Position numbers and translations under genes: made by a program. Of a DNA stretch of 64,000 nt, positions 40,575-49,377 are shown piece by piece. Each line of letters starts with the position of its first letter. Within the stretch, counting starts at the first letter, position 1. The DNA is from Planococcus sp. MER TA 32b (GTDB lineage: Bacteria > Bacillota > Bacilli > Bacillales_A > Planococcaceae): positions 1 through 64,000 of the forward strand of contig JAMCAN010000001.1 of NCBI GenBank assembly GCA_023715185.1, in the 5' to 3' direction. The notes beneath the pieces are model-generated. The model was not told the DNA's origin. It saw only the letters and a list, made by a program, of their open reading frames with translations, and made no database searches.

Positions 40575-40819
40575 GATATGGAGCAAAACAGCGAAGACTC
40601 CCAAGGGAACAGCGCCCTTCCATGTCTCGAAGCTAGCGCAGCGATGCAGAGACAGAAACGGAGTTGGCTTTCCAACTCCGTTTCGAGCGAAGTGCTGAGT
40701 TAGCTCAGTGCAAGCCCCTAGGAAAAACCATTGTGCTCCTGCATCGCTTCGCTGCTTCGTCGCAAAGACTTGACCTCGCCAGCTTCGTTCAAGTCTTCGA
40801 AGCTGTTTTGCGTAATATC
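40575..40819 (-). repeat. MITE-like element, family M copy 3
   Basis: GATATGGAGCAAAACAGC to GCTGTTTTGCGTAATATC, opposite orientation to copies 1 and 2. Its interior shares about 100 bases with copy 2 in inverted order, including GCATCGCTTCGCTGC and CAAGCCCC. Confidence 0.82.
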
Positions 40820-40942
40820 GATTTCAAATTTTCTTACTCGTAAGTCTAGATATATAGAAGCTCTAACAGAGTGCTCAAGCTTGCATTGTCAGAATTCTAT
40901 TCATAAAATTAGAGAAAGAAGTTTTCTGAGAGGATGGAGCAG

Positions 40943-42157
40943 ATGGGGTATTACGATCAGACACCTAATGGAAGACGGCGCTCGAACCGGAGGCGCACAT
41001 TTTTTGCGGGTTTGGGCGGTGTGCTGGTTGGCGCCTTGCTGATTTGGCTGCTGTTTTATTCGCGTCCGGATCTAATGCCGGGCAACAGCGCGCAAACGTC
41101 ACAAAATCAGACTGAAACCGTTGGAACGAGCCAAGAGGGCCAGACGGAGCAGCGTTCAGTGGAAGTAACGAATGATGTCACCGAGGCTGTGGAAATTGCC
41201 GACGATACGGTTGTCGGCATTACGAATCTGCAGGCGGGATCGGATTTCTTCTCCGAATCTCCAAACCAGGAAGTGGGCACAGGCTCGGGAGTTATTTATA
41301 AAAATGAAAACGGCACCGCGTTTGTTGTGACCAATCATCACGTCGTGACCGGAGCCACCGATATTGAAGTAACAATGCCGGATGGCGCAAAAAAAGCGGC
41401 GACGCTTGTCGGCAGTGATGTGTGGACGGATTTGGCTGTCCTCAGCATGGATGGTGAAGGAATAGAGGAAACCGTGGAATTCGGTGATTCGGATGTATTG
41501 AAACAAGGAGAGACGGTCATTGCCATCGGGAATCCGCTTGGGCTTGATTTTTATGGATCGGTAACGACCGGCGTTGTGTCCGGCAAGGACCGGGCAGTGC
41601 CTGTTGACATTGATGGAGATAACGTGATCGACTGGCAGGTCGATGTGCTCCAGACGGATGCGGCCATCAATCCAGGGAACAGCGGCGGCGCGTTGATCAA
41701 TATCAGCGGCCAGCTGATCGGCATCAATTCGATGAAGATCAATGCGGCGACCGCGGAAGGCATCGGTTTTGCGATTCCGATCAACACAGCTATCCCGATC
41801 ATCGAAACGCTGGAGTCGGAAGGACAGATGATCCGTCCGGCGATGGGCATCACTTTGCTGGATTTGAACGAAGTGCCCCAGATGTACCGTGAAGATACGC
41901 TGAACTTGCCGGATGACGTTACTGCCGGCGTCGTGGTCAATTCAGTGCTTCCAGATTCCGGAGCTGCTGAAGCGGGTCTGCAGGAGTTCGACGTCATCGT
42001 CGAAATGGATGGTGAACCGATTGATGGCAGCATCGCGCTTCGCAAGCATCTTTATGAAGAAAAGGAAATCGGGGACACGCTACAGGTGAAAGCGTATCGT
42101 GACGGGGAATTATTGGAGTTCGAATTTGAGCTGGTGGATAATTCTTCATTGCAATAA
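40943..42157 (+). CDS. htrA: HtrA/DegP-type serine protease (YyxA/YycK-like)
   Basis: Membrane-anchored quality-control protease. The ~404 residues have a short basic N-terminus (GRRRSNRRR), one TM helix (FFAGLGGVLVGALLIWLLF), a trypsin-like domain with triad His (VTNHHVV), Asp (TDLAVL) and Ser (GNSGGAL), and one PDZ domain (about 305-395). ATG 40943 fits better with AGAGG nine bases upstream; an ATG three codons earlier (40934) lies against that site. Downstream of walJ as in B. subtilis, but separated by 760 bases of repeats. Confidence 0.92.
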   Translation: MGYYDQTPNGRRRSNRRRTFFAGLGGVLVGALLIWLLFYSRPDLMPGNSAQTSQNQTETVGTSQEGQTEQRSVEVTNDVTEAVEIADDTVVGITNLQAGSDFFSESPNQEVGTGSGVIYKNENGTAFVVTNHHVVTGATDIEVTMPDGAKKAATLVGSDVWTDLAVLSMDGEGIEETVEFGDSDVLKQGETVIAIGNPLGLDFYGSVTTGVVSGKDRAVPVDIDGDNVIDWQVDVLQTDAAINPGNSGGALINISGQLIGINSMKINAATAEGIGFAIPINTAIPIIETLESEGQMIRPAMGITLLDLNEVPQMYREDTLNLPDDVTAGVVVNSVLPDSGAAEAGLQEFDVIVEMDGEPIDGSIALRKHLYEEKEIGDTLQVKAYRDGELLEFEFELVDNSSLQ

Positions 42158-42169
42158 AATCTGTAAGGT

Positions 42170-42196
42170 AGCCGGAGAGAAATCTCCGGCTTTTTC
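42170..42196 (+). terminator. htrA terminator
   Basis: AGCCGGAGA/TCTCCGGCT hairpin with TTTTT. Confidence 0.93.
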
Positions 42197-42263
42197 TATG
42201 CAGGAAAAACAGAGTTTCGGGCGAAATGAATAGAGAGCAGAAATAGAAGAACGGAGGATGGAA

Positions 42264-42767
42264 ATGTTCAGATCGATGGATGACTTTTATGAAGTCTGGA
42301 AAGATGAAGCCAAAGGCACGCAGCAGGTGCTCGAATCGCTGACGGATGAATCGCTTCATCAGGAATTTACAGCCGGCTACCGCACTCTGGGACGTCTCGG
42401 ATGGCATTTGGCAACAACATTGGAAGAAATGGTCTCGCTTACGGGCCTTCAATTTTCAGGAGCGGATTTCAGCAAGCCTGTGCCCGATACAGCTGAAGAA
42501 ATTGCTGAAGCTTATCGATTCACGAACCAGTCGATGATTACGGCAATGAAGGAAAACTGGACAGACGAAACGCTGGATGAAGAACATGATCTGTACGGGG
42601 AAACTTGGACCGTTGCCACTCTTTTGAAAGTGCTGCTGCTGCATCAAGTGCATCACCGTGCCCAGATGACTGTCCTGATGCGCCAGGCTGGATTGAAAGT
42701 GCCTGGATTATATGGGCCGGCGAAAGAAGAATGGACTGCAATGGGCGCAGAACCTCCAATAGTATAA
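42264..42767 (+). CDS. DinB family protein
   Basis: A 167-residue four-helix-bundle protein of the DinB/YfiT superfamily. The three-His metal triad is visible: His in LGWHLATTLEE and two in HQVHHRAQM. Members include thiol transferases and DNA-damage-induced proteins of unknown activity. GGAGG lies six bases before the ATG at 42264; the ATG at 42258 abuts it and is rejected. Monocistronic with its own terminator. Confidence 0.88.
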   Translation: MFRSMDDFYEVWKDEAKGTQQVLESLTDESLHQEFTAGYRTLGRLGWHLATTLEEMVSLTGLQFSGADFSKPVPDTAEEIAEAYRFTNQSMITAMKENWTDETLDEEHDLYGETWTVATLLKVLLLHQVHHRAQMTVLMRQAGLKVPGLYGPAKEEWTAMGAEPPIV

Positions 42768-42772
42768 ATTAG

Positions 42773-42801
42773 ACCGCAGAGCTTTTAGCTTTGCGGTTTT
42801 T
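42773..42801 (+). terminator. dinB-family gene terminator
   Basis: ACCGCAGAGC/GCTTTGCGGT hairpin with TTTTT. Confidence 0.88.
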
Positions 42802-42894
42802 ACTTTCATATTTTATTTTGTAACATTATTGTAAAATTTGTTAAGAAAAATCGTGGAATACAGTTGTATCGTTCGGAAAAGCAGAAAAATGACA

Positions 42895-43276
42895 TGTGGA
42901 TAACTTTCATGCGAAATGAGAAACAGCAACTATCCACAGAAGGCGGGAAACATGATTATACGTAAACGCTTTCTTCTGTTACAATGACTTGTGGATAAAG
43001 GTGAATGAATTGTGCATAACTGTGTGGAATATTCGGAAATCGAAAGGAATGGAAATTATGGAGATTAAATGCTGCAAAACCCACGTGGAACATGGCTTGG
43101 ATGTGTTTGTCGCAAAGACAGAAAGTTATCCTATCCTAACAGAATTATCAGAAGACGAAAAGTTATCCACAAAATGCGAGTACTGTGATGAGCCCGCTTT
43201 GTATCTTGTGGCCAGTTCTTAATTCGCCACAACATATAGAAATGCCTGTGGATATGTGTATAACAATGGTGGATAA
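42895..43276. other. DnaA-box cluster upstream of rlmH
   Basis: Exact DnaA boxes at 42895-42903, 42990-42998 and 43163-43171, with one-mismatch boxes at 42930-42938, 43011-43019, 43247-43255 and 43268-43276. The cluster spans the gap before the CxxH/CxxC gene, that gene itself and the gap to rlmH. B. subtilis has a chromosomal DnaA cluster next to yydA (rlmH), so this may be a conserved DnaA-titrating site 34 kb from oriC. Confidence 0.75.
43058..43222 (+). CDS. CxxH/CxxC small zinc-type protein
   Basis: A 54-residue protein beginning MEIKCCKTHVEHGLDVF with a CxxH motif (CKTH) and a later CEYC, the pattern of the CxxH/CxxC family that lies beside rlmH in Bacillales. Four ligands suggest a zinc site. 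ATG 43058 is chosen because AAAGGA lies nine bases upstream; an in-frame extension has no site. A DnaA box lies inside the gene. Function unknown. Confidence 0.85.
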   Translation: MEIKCCKTHVEHGLDVFVAKTESYPILTELSEDEKLSTKCEYCDEPALYLVASS

Positions 43277-43311
43277 CTTGTTTGTAAATTTACTGTAAAG
43301 GGGGATATCTT

Positions 43312-43791
43312 GTGAATATCTCAATTGTTACTGTAGGAAAACTGAAAGAGAAATACCTTAAATCCGGAATTGAAGAATATACGAAACGGCTGGGGAGCTA
43401 CAGCAAGATAAGCGAAATCGAAGTGGCCGATGAAAAAGCGCCGGAGCAATTGAGCGACGCGGACATGGAAATCGTCAAAAAGAAGGAAGGCGACCGGATC
43501 CTGGCGAAAATTCCGGCCGACGCCTACGTCATCGCATTGGCGATCGACGGCAAGATGAAAACGTCGGAAGGGCTGGCGAAAGACCTGGAATCCCTGATGA
43601 CTTACGGCCGCAGCAAAATCGTCTTCGTCATCGGCGGATCACTCGGTTTGCATGATGAGGTGTTAAAGCGGGCGGATGAGAAGCTGTCGTTTTCAAAGAT
43701 GACGTTTCCGCATCAATTGATGAAGCTGATATTGGTGGAGCAGGTTTATAGAGCGTTTAGGATAATGAAAAATGAGCCGTACCATAAGTAA
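43312..43791 (+). CDS. rlmH: 23S rRNA (pseudouridine1915-N3)-methyltransferase RlmH
   Basis: SPOUT methyltransferase that acts on pseudouridine 1915 of 23S rRNA in the 70S ribosome. The 159 residues have the SPOUT knot signature [15 protein letters not shown] and end NEPYHK. GTG start with GGGGGATAT upstream. Its 3' end is the integration site of SCC elements in staphylococci, and the same last codons recur twice downstream in this window. No terminator is visible before the island. Confidence 0.97.
   Translation: MNISIVTVGKLKEKYLKSGIEEYTKRLGSYSKISEIEVADEKAPEQLSDADMEIVKKKEGDRILAKIPADAYVIALAIDGKMKTSEGLAKDLESLMTYGRSKIVFVIGGSLGLHDEVLKRADEKLSFSKMTFPHQLMKLILVEQVYRAFRIMKNEPYHK
43774..43791 (+). 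other. att: SCC-like attachment site 1 (rlmH 3' end)
   Basis: The last codons of rlmH, GAGCCGTACCATAAGTAA (Glu-Pro-Tyr-His-Lys-stop). They correspond to the staphylococcal attB core region at the same position of the same gene. Direct-repeat partners are at 51362 and 53228. Confidence 0.75.
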
Positions 43792-44441
43792 ATGAGGTTT
43801 TTATAGTATCAATCTAATTAAAGCTCAAAAGGAACCTATTGAGAGATTAAAATTAATAGTAGGTGACCTAAGATGTTTCGCTTACTCCTTTTTTTATTTT
43901 AGTTGTTATTACAGATTGAAATTTTGGTATTTGCGAAAATATATTATGACGAAACTCAAATAATTTAAAGTTAATAAGAAGGGGGATTCAATTGAAAGAA
44001 AATAATATGAATATTACAATTGATTTTTTTCAAGGGGAATTAATCCAAGCGATAGGTTCAGGGGTATATGAGATTAGTGTGCATAAAGATGGCAATTCTG
44101 AGATTCTGTATATAGGCGAATCAGCCTCTGTCCTAATACGATGTGCGTCACATTTGTATAAGGTAAAAAAGAAACCAGATTATTTCGGTTTTGATAAACT
44201 TACGATTAGAGACTCAAGTATAACTATGAAATTCGAACTGGTTAAAGAGGTGGATAAATTCATAGATCGAAAGAAATTAGAAAAGGAACTAGTCAAAGAA
44301 AACAAACCATTAAGCCAAAGTGGTATTAGTGACCGTCAAAAAAGTGCAAAAGATAAAATTTCAGCACTTAATAGTTTTTTGAATTCTAGTTTTACAAATG
44401 AATAGACATACTTCGAGTTTTATTAGAATAAATGAGGTTTT
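43789..44441. repeat. 13-base direct repeat around the GIY-YIG gene
   Basis: TAAATGAGGTTTT occurs at 43789-43801 (starting with the rlmH stop) and again at 44429-44441, just after the GIY-YIG gene. Only the two ends are repeats; the span is the interval they bracket. It may mark a separate small insertion. Confidence 0.5.
43992..44405 (+). CDS. GIY-YIG nuclease-like protein
   Basis: A 137-residue protein with the GIY-YIG order: GVYEI (GIY strand), ILYIGES (YIG strand), an Arg and His in IRCASHLY, and an acidic residue in KELVKENKP (the catalytic Glu position) preceding the family-like Asn-Pro. It starts with TTG (GGGGGA five bases upstream); an ATG five codons later is possible. It is AT-rich and has no partner in its short interval. 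It may be a homing or restriction-type nuclease; no specific family is assigned. Confidence 0.7.
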   Translation: MKENNMNITIDFFQGELIQAIGSGVYEISVHKDGNSEILYIGESASVLIRCASHLYKVKKKPDYFGFDKLTIRDSSITMKFELVKEVDKFIDRKKLEKELVKENKPLSQSGISDRQKSAKDKISALNSFLNSSFTNE

Positions 44442-44479
44442 CTAAAAGAAAAGATACTCAGTTCATAGGAAGAAGATGG

Positions 44480-44522
44480 TGCACCCCAAAAGTTAGAGTT
44501 TAAATCTAACTTTTGGGGTGCA
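44480..44522. mobile_element. perfect 18-base inverted repeat, IS-end-like remnant
   Basis: TGCACCCCAAAAGTTAGA and its exact complement TCTAACTTTTGGGGTGCA are separated by seven bases. Inverted ends of this style occur in IS3-family elements, so this may be a terminal remnant or a hairpin scar. No T run follows, so it is not a good terminator. The rest of 44406-44851 holds no convincing gene. Confidence 0.5.
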
Positions 44523-44851
44523 TCAACTCTTTTATATGGATTTGAGGGCTTGTTTTATTTTAGTAAATTGGATTATTTTTCCCACAATAACTAAGTTTGA
44601 TTATATTAACTTCAAAGGTGCTATAATTTTCATAATAATCAATCCTTATTGTAAGAAAAACGTAGCTCATTATGTAACATTCAATCAATTAAAAGCGGTT
44701 TTAAAATAAAAAAAGAGTGCCGAAGAGAATTCTGATTTTCAATAAGATGAAACTAAGGTGTTCTAACTAGTGCAGTAGGTAATCTGAGTTATTGGTGTAA
44801 CTTGTACCTTTTTAAAAAACTGTTTATAGGCATGGAATAGGGGGAAAAATA

Positions 44852-47800
44852 ATGAGCTTTTTAGCATACATAGCAGGAACTTTAATAGCACCCAATATTG
44901 CAGGTTATATTTTATTAAGAGGATTAACAAGTAAAGAGGAAAAAAAACTAATTAAAGAAATAGAAGATAAAGTTAATGGTTTTAATCAAAAATTTGATGA
45001 CACGGAAGTTGATAGTCAGCATTTTGTAGATTTTTTGGAACAGGATTATATTAGTAATAAGATAATACAAAGGGTGTTTAATGCTTATAATGCTTCAAAA
45101 AAAGATTATGTAGTTATGTCTACGGAATTGGGACAAGAAGCTGTGGAATTTGTCAATCTTAAGAAAGATGAATACAAACATATACACATTAAAAAACCAG
45201 ATGATTTTGAAGAGTACTTTTCTAAGCTATTCGATACACTAATTGATTTTCGTGAATCATTACTAAGCATTAAAGATAAGGCATTTCTTTCAATGGTTGA
45301 TGAGTCAATTAGTAAATCAGAAGGCAACATTACCAAAACTATTGAAGAAAAATTTGGTGAAGAATTATTGCTAGGAAGCTTTCAAAACCTTGATGTCGAT
45401 GAACGAATCAAGCTCAGGCTTATGGAATTAAATCAGGAATATAAAGCAGCGTTTATTCCATTGGGAAGTGGGTTAATCAATCGAAAAGAATTTTCCATAT
45501 GCAGAGAAACAATAGATTCAGGTAACTCTTTGATTATACATGGAAAGGCTGGTAGAGGAAAAAGTGGATGTACATTAGATATTATTAATTTTTGCGAAGA
45601 AAAAGCGTTACCATATTTGGCAATTAAATTAGATAAACGGATTCCTAGCACGACTGCAGAAAAGTGGGGGGAAGATTTAGGGTTACCTGCATCGGTTATA
45701 TATTCTATTCACAGTGTTTCCAAAAATGAGCGAGCAGTAATTATTTTAGATCAATTGGATGTACTACGTTGGACTATGGCACATTCTAGAGATGCTTTAT
45801 TGGTATGCGCCGAGATTATAAATCAGGTTAAGAGATTGAATATTGAGAGGGAAAATAAAATATCCATCGTTTTCGTATGTCGAACACATGACTTGGAAAA
45901 CGATAATAATATTAAATCATTATTTAAAAAAGGTGATTCGGATGAGGAAGTCATTGAATGGTCTAGGGTTCAAGTTAATGAGTTAGACGAGGATTTAGTA
46001 AAAAGTACTGTTGGGAAGCGTTATGAGCAGCTTACTTCTAAACTGAAAAACATGCTAAAAATTCCAAGTAATTTGTATATATGGCAACAGTTAGACCCAA
46101 CTAAAGTTTATGAGGAATGTTCTACCGCAAGCCATTTGGTGTCCGAATGGTGGGAGCAGTTATCATATAAATGTTTCGAATATGGATTGGAAGAAAACAA
46201 TCTAATTCAGATTAAAGGTAAAATGGTAACTTTTTTAGAAAGAACTAGTAGAATATTTATTCCTTTAACTATTTTAAACGAAAACAAATCATCTTTAGAA
46301 TTTCTATCTTCAAATGCTTTCTTAATAATTCAAGATAATAAAGTATCGTTTGCCCATCAATCTATATTAGACTGTTTTTTAGCTGAAAAAATGTTGAAGA
46401 GATATTATGACGGTGAAGATATTATAGATATTATTGGAAGTAAAGAAAAACAAACTCCCGGAAGAAGATATCAAGTGCAAATGTTCATGCAAAATTTATA
46501 TGAGTTCGATAGCCAGGATTTTATTAATGCAGGACAAAGAATATTTGAAACGAAGCAAATTCGGCATTTTGTTAAATTTGTATTCTTGGAAGTATTAAAT
46601 CAGATAGAAAACCCAGATGAAAATATAAAATGTTTTATCGTGAATAACTGTGAAAATGAAATTTACAATAATTCCCTTATTAACAACGTAATATATTCAA
46701 GACCAAAATATATTAGATTGCTTAGGAAACATGGGATTTTGGACAAATGGCTTAACGATCCATCGAAAAAGGAACTTGTTATGAAATTACTTGTCAGTAT
46801 GAGTCCCAATTTTGAAACTGATGATATTGATTTCATTGAAAAATATTTATTTAATTCACAGGAAGACGATAATAAAATTTCAAAGTTCTTTATGTATGAC
46901 ATAAATCAAGATACAGATGAATTATTTGAATTACGAATGAAGTTTTATAACCGATCTCCTCAAATGGCTGATATGTACCTTAATTTTAAGTCTATGCTTA
47001 AGAAATGTGAAATAAGATCAATACGACTATTGGCATTCTTATTGGAAAATAAAATTAAGAGTAAGGGGAGAATGATTTATAAATATGAAGAAGAGTTTCT
47101 ATATGAAGACTCTGAAATTTTCATAAACCATGGAGAAGAAGTTCTAAATTTATTAATGCCATACATTCCTACTGAGAATGAGGGGAGTTTGCTTTATAGT
47201 GATTGGTCAGAGAGAACTTATCACAAAGGAAGCCTTGAAAGAGCTTGTATTCAAATTATAAAAAAAGCAAATGCAGCAATTATAGGTCAAGAACCGGCAA
47301 TATTCCTTGAAAGCTATAAAGAATTCCTCGGGAAAGGTTATTATTTATTTAATGAAATCATATTAGATGGATTATATAGATTGCCCGAGAGATACAGTGA
47401 CTTTGTAATCACTTATTTATATGGTGATCTCAACAGCAATATTTTCGATAAGACAAGTGGCAATGGTGATGAGCTATTCATTGCCAAACAAATATTGAAA
47501 AAACATTCGAAATACTGTAGTGAGAGTAATTTCAATGAGTTAGAAAAACAAATTGTTCATTATGTATCACCAAAAGCTAAAGATAGTTACATGCGTAGAA
47601 TTAATTACAATAGAGAAAGAAATGGTAACACAGTTTATTGGAGTTTTTGGGGAGATTTTCAAAAAGAGATATTGGAAGTTCTTCCTAACGAGCGAACAAG
47701 TAATCAAACAAAAGATTTGATACGTACTTTATGTCGTAAATTCTCTAATGGAACAACCTTATATAAATCTTCTAATATATCTAGCGGATGGGTAAGTTCA

Positions 47801-49240
47801 CCAGTTGCAAGAAAGAAATTAAGTAGTAAAAACTGGTTTGAAATTATTACTAATTCAAAAATTAACCATAAAAGCCATTCCCGTTGGAAAGAGGTTTCAG
47901 GTGGCGTTATTGATAACTCTATGGAAGAGTTTGCAAGGAGTTTTGGAGATGCGGCCTCAGAAGAACCTGAAAGAATGATTAATGTAGCTCTTTTAAATAA
48001 AGATAAAATTATGGAGGTATACATTGATTTCTTATTTAGTGGAGTCGCATATAGTAAGGACTTAGATAATGTACCGGAAAAGCTGTTAGAAAAAATGATG
48101 ATAACCTTTTCATACGATTATATGTCATATCGGGCAAGCTACATTTGCTCTATCATACGAAACAAAAAAAACGTGAAATGGTCTCAAGTGGTCTTGAATA
48201 TTCTTAAGGATATTGCAGTTAACCATAAAAATCCGGAGATTGATAAACCAAATATAACTAGTAGTGATGATAAAGATATGTACAGCTTTGATATGCTACA
48301 AAGTAATGCGATAAATTGCGTAAGGGGCAACGCGGCTCAAGCAATAGAACAGCTTTTATGGAACGAGAGTATGTTATTTGAAGAATTTAAGGATACAATT
48401 GAAAAGTTGACGGTTGATGAAAACCCGGCAGTGAATTTAGCGAGTATATCTGCATTATGGCCTTCTTATAATATTGAAAAAGATTGGGCATCAGAAAGAA
48501 TTCTAAGTCTTTATGAACAAGATCATAGATTAGCAGGCTTTCGTGATACAAAAAACATGATCTTCTGGCTATATCCGAAATATCGTGAAAGAGTATTAAA
48601 AGTTATTGAAGTATGCTATGAATCAGATGATGAAAAAATAATTGAAATGGGAGCATATTGCCTGTTAGAGATGTTTATTCTTAATAATGAATTTGTAGAA
48701 GTAATAAATAATGTGGATAGAATGAGTGAAGCCCAGGCACGTGGGATTCTCCAAATGACTATTAATTATTTTAATGAAACTGAATTTAATTCATTAGCAA
48801 AAGAAATAATATGCGAATTTAAATTAAGCACATTAGATTTGGAAATGCCGATTTCAAGGTTATTTTATGACAACCGTATTGATTTAAAGAGAGATAAAGA
48901 TTTTTTAATCGAAATAATGAATTCTCGCTTAAGTGGTAGAACAGTATATGCTTTTGTTCACTATCTTGAAGAAAATTCAAAATCACTAGTTGATTACAAA
49001 GATATTATTATATCGATGAGCTATCATCTAATAAAAAATAGCGGTAGCATAGTAGAGAATACGTGGGGAATAGAAGATGAGATTTCTAAATTGATAATTG
49101 GATTATATGACGAAACTTCTGGTTCCCCAATACCTGATATAAAAGATATTGCAACAGAATGTCTTAATATATGGGATTTGATGTTTGAAAAGCAAATTGG
49201 ACCAATAAGATCTTTAAGTCAACAACTTATGGATAGATAA
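44852..49240 (+). CDS. large STAND-like P-loop ATPase, candidate defence sensor
   Basis: A 1462-residue protein not assigned to a named family. It opens with a hydrophobic segment (about 3-24) that may anchor it in the membrane, then a helical region. A P-loop NTPase domain follows with Walker A GKAGRGKS at 231-238 and Walker B VIILDQLD at 296-303, and a sensor-like FVCRTHDLE follows, the layout of STAND/NACHT ATPases. Residues after about 500 are long and helical without a conserved catalytic motif, consistent with a repeat (HEAT/TPR-like) sensor. GGGGG precedes the ATG. It is AT-rich, unlike the core genes, and is followed 137 bases later by the HEPN-type gene. Function in phage defence is inference. 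Confidence 0.72.
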   Translation: MSFLAYIAGTLIAPNIAGYILLRGLTSKEEKKLIKEIEDKVNGFNQKFDDTEVDSQHFVDFLEQDYISNKIIQRVFNAYNASKKDYVVMSTELGQEAVEFVNLKKDEYKHIHIKKPDDFEEYFSKLFDTLIDFRESLLSIKDKAFLSMVDESISKSEGNITKTIEEKFGEELLLGSFQNLDVDERIKLRLMELNQEYKAAFIPLGSGLINRKEFSICRETIDSGNSLIIHGKAGRGKSGCTLDIINFCEEKALPYLAIKLDKRIPSTTAEKWGEDLGLPASVIYSIHSVSKNERAVIILDQLDVLRWTMAHSRDALLVCAEIINQVKRLNIERENKISIVFVCRTHDLENDNNIKSLFKKGDSDEEVIEWSRVQVNELDEDLVKSTVGKRYEQLTSKLKNMLKIPSNLYIWQQLDPTKVYEECSTASHLVSEWWEQLSYKCFEYGLEENNLIQIKGKMVTFLERTSRIFIPLTILNENKSSLEFLSSNAFLIIQDNKVSFAHQSILDCFLAEKMLKRYYDGEDIIDIIGSKEKQTPGRRYQVQMFMQNLYEFDSQDFINAGQRIFETKQIRHFVKFVFLEVLNQIENPDENIKCFIVNNCENEIYNNSLINNVIYSRPKYIRLLRKHGILDKWLNDPSKKELVMKLLVSMSPNFETDDIDFIEKYLFNSQEDDNKISKFFMYDINQDTDELFELRMKFYNRSPQMADMYLNFKSMLKKCEIRSIRLLAFLLENKIKSKGRMIYKYEEEFLYEDSEIFINHGEEVLNLLMPYIPTENEGSLLYSDWSERTYHKGSLERACIQIIKKANAAIIGQEPAIFLESYKEFLGKGYYLFNEIILDGLYRLPERYSDFVITYLYGDLNSNIFDKTSGNGDELFIAKQILKKHSKYCSESNFNELEKQIVHYVSPKAKDSYMRRINYNRERNGNTVYWSFWGDFQKEILEVLPNERTSNQTKDLIRTLCRKFSNGTTLYKSSNISSGWVSSPVARKKLSSKNWFEIITNSKINHKSHSRWKEVSGGVIDNSMEEFARSFGDAASEEPERMINVALLNKDKIMEVYIDFLFSGVAYSKDLDNVPEKLLEKMMITFSYDYMSYRASYICSIIRNKKNVKWSQVVLNILKDIAVNHKNPEIDKPNITSSDDKDMYSFDMLQSNAINCVRGNAAQAIEQLLWNESMLFEEFKDTIEKLTVDENPAVNLASISALWPSYNIEKDWASERILSLYEQDHRLAGFRDTKNMIFWLYPKYRERVLKVIEVCYESDDEKIIEMGAYCLLEMFILNNEFVEVINNVDRMSEAQARGILQMTINYFNETEFNSLAKEIICEFKLSTLDLEMPISRLFYDNRIDLKRDKDFLIEIMNSRLSGRTVYAFVHYLEENSKSLVDYKDIIISMSYHLIKNSGSIVENTWGIEDEISKLIIGLYDETSGSPIPDIKDIATECLNIWDLMFEKQIGPIRSLSQQLMDR

Positions 49241-49377
49241 CTAGTTATTACCTAAGTTCTATGTACAACAGTGTGAGAGTTTAATTCTAAATAAGTTCCT
49301 CCTATTCAACTTTGAAAAATAATAAAGAAGGTCTCATAGATATTTGTAAAAAAATATTAAAGAAAGGAGGATAAAAC

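Noticed and set aside
40731-41042. Open frame covering family M copy 3 and the htrA start
   Set aside because: It is mostly repeat sequence and overlaps htrA in another frame.
43078-43096. CCCACGTGGAACA as a parS site
   Set aside because: Only the CACGTG core matches; the flanking bases differ from parS at several positions.
44518-44709. Open frame of 63 codons next to the inverted repeat
   Set aside because: No ribosome site, begins inside the hairpin arm, and its composition is that of random AT-rich DNA.
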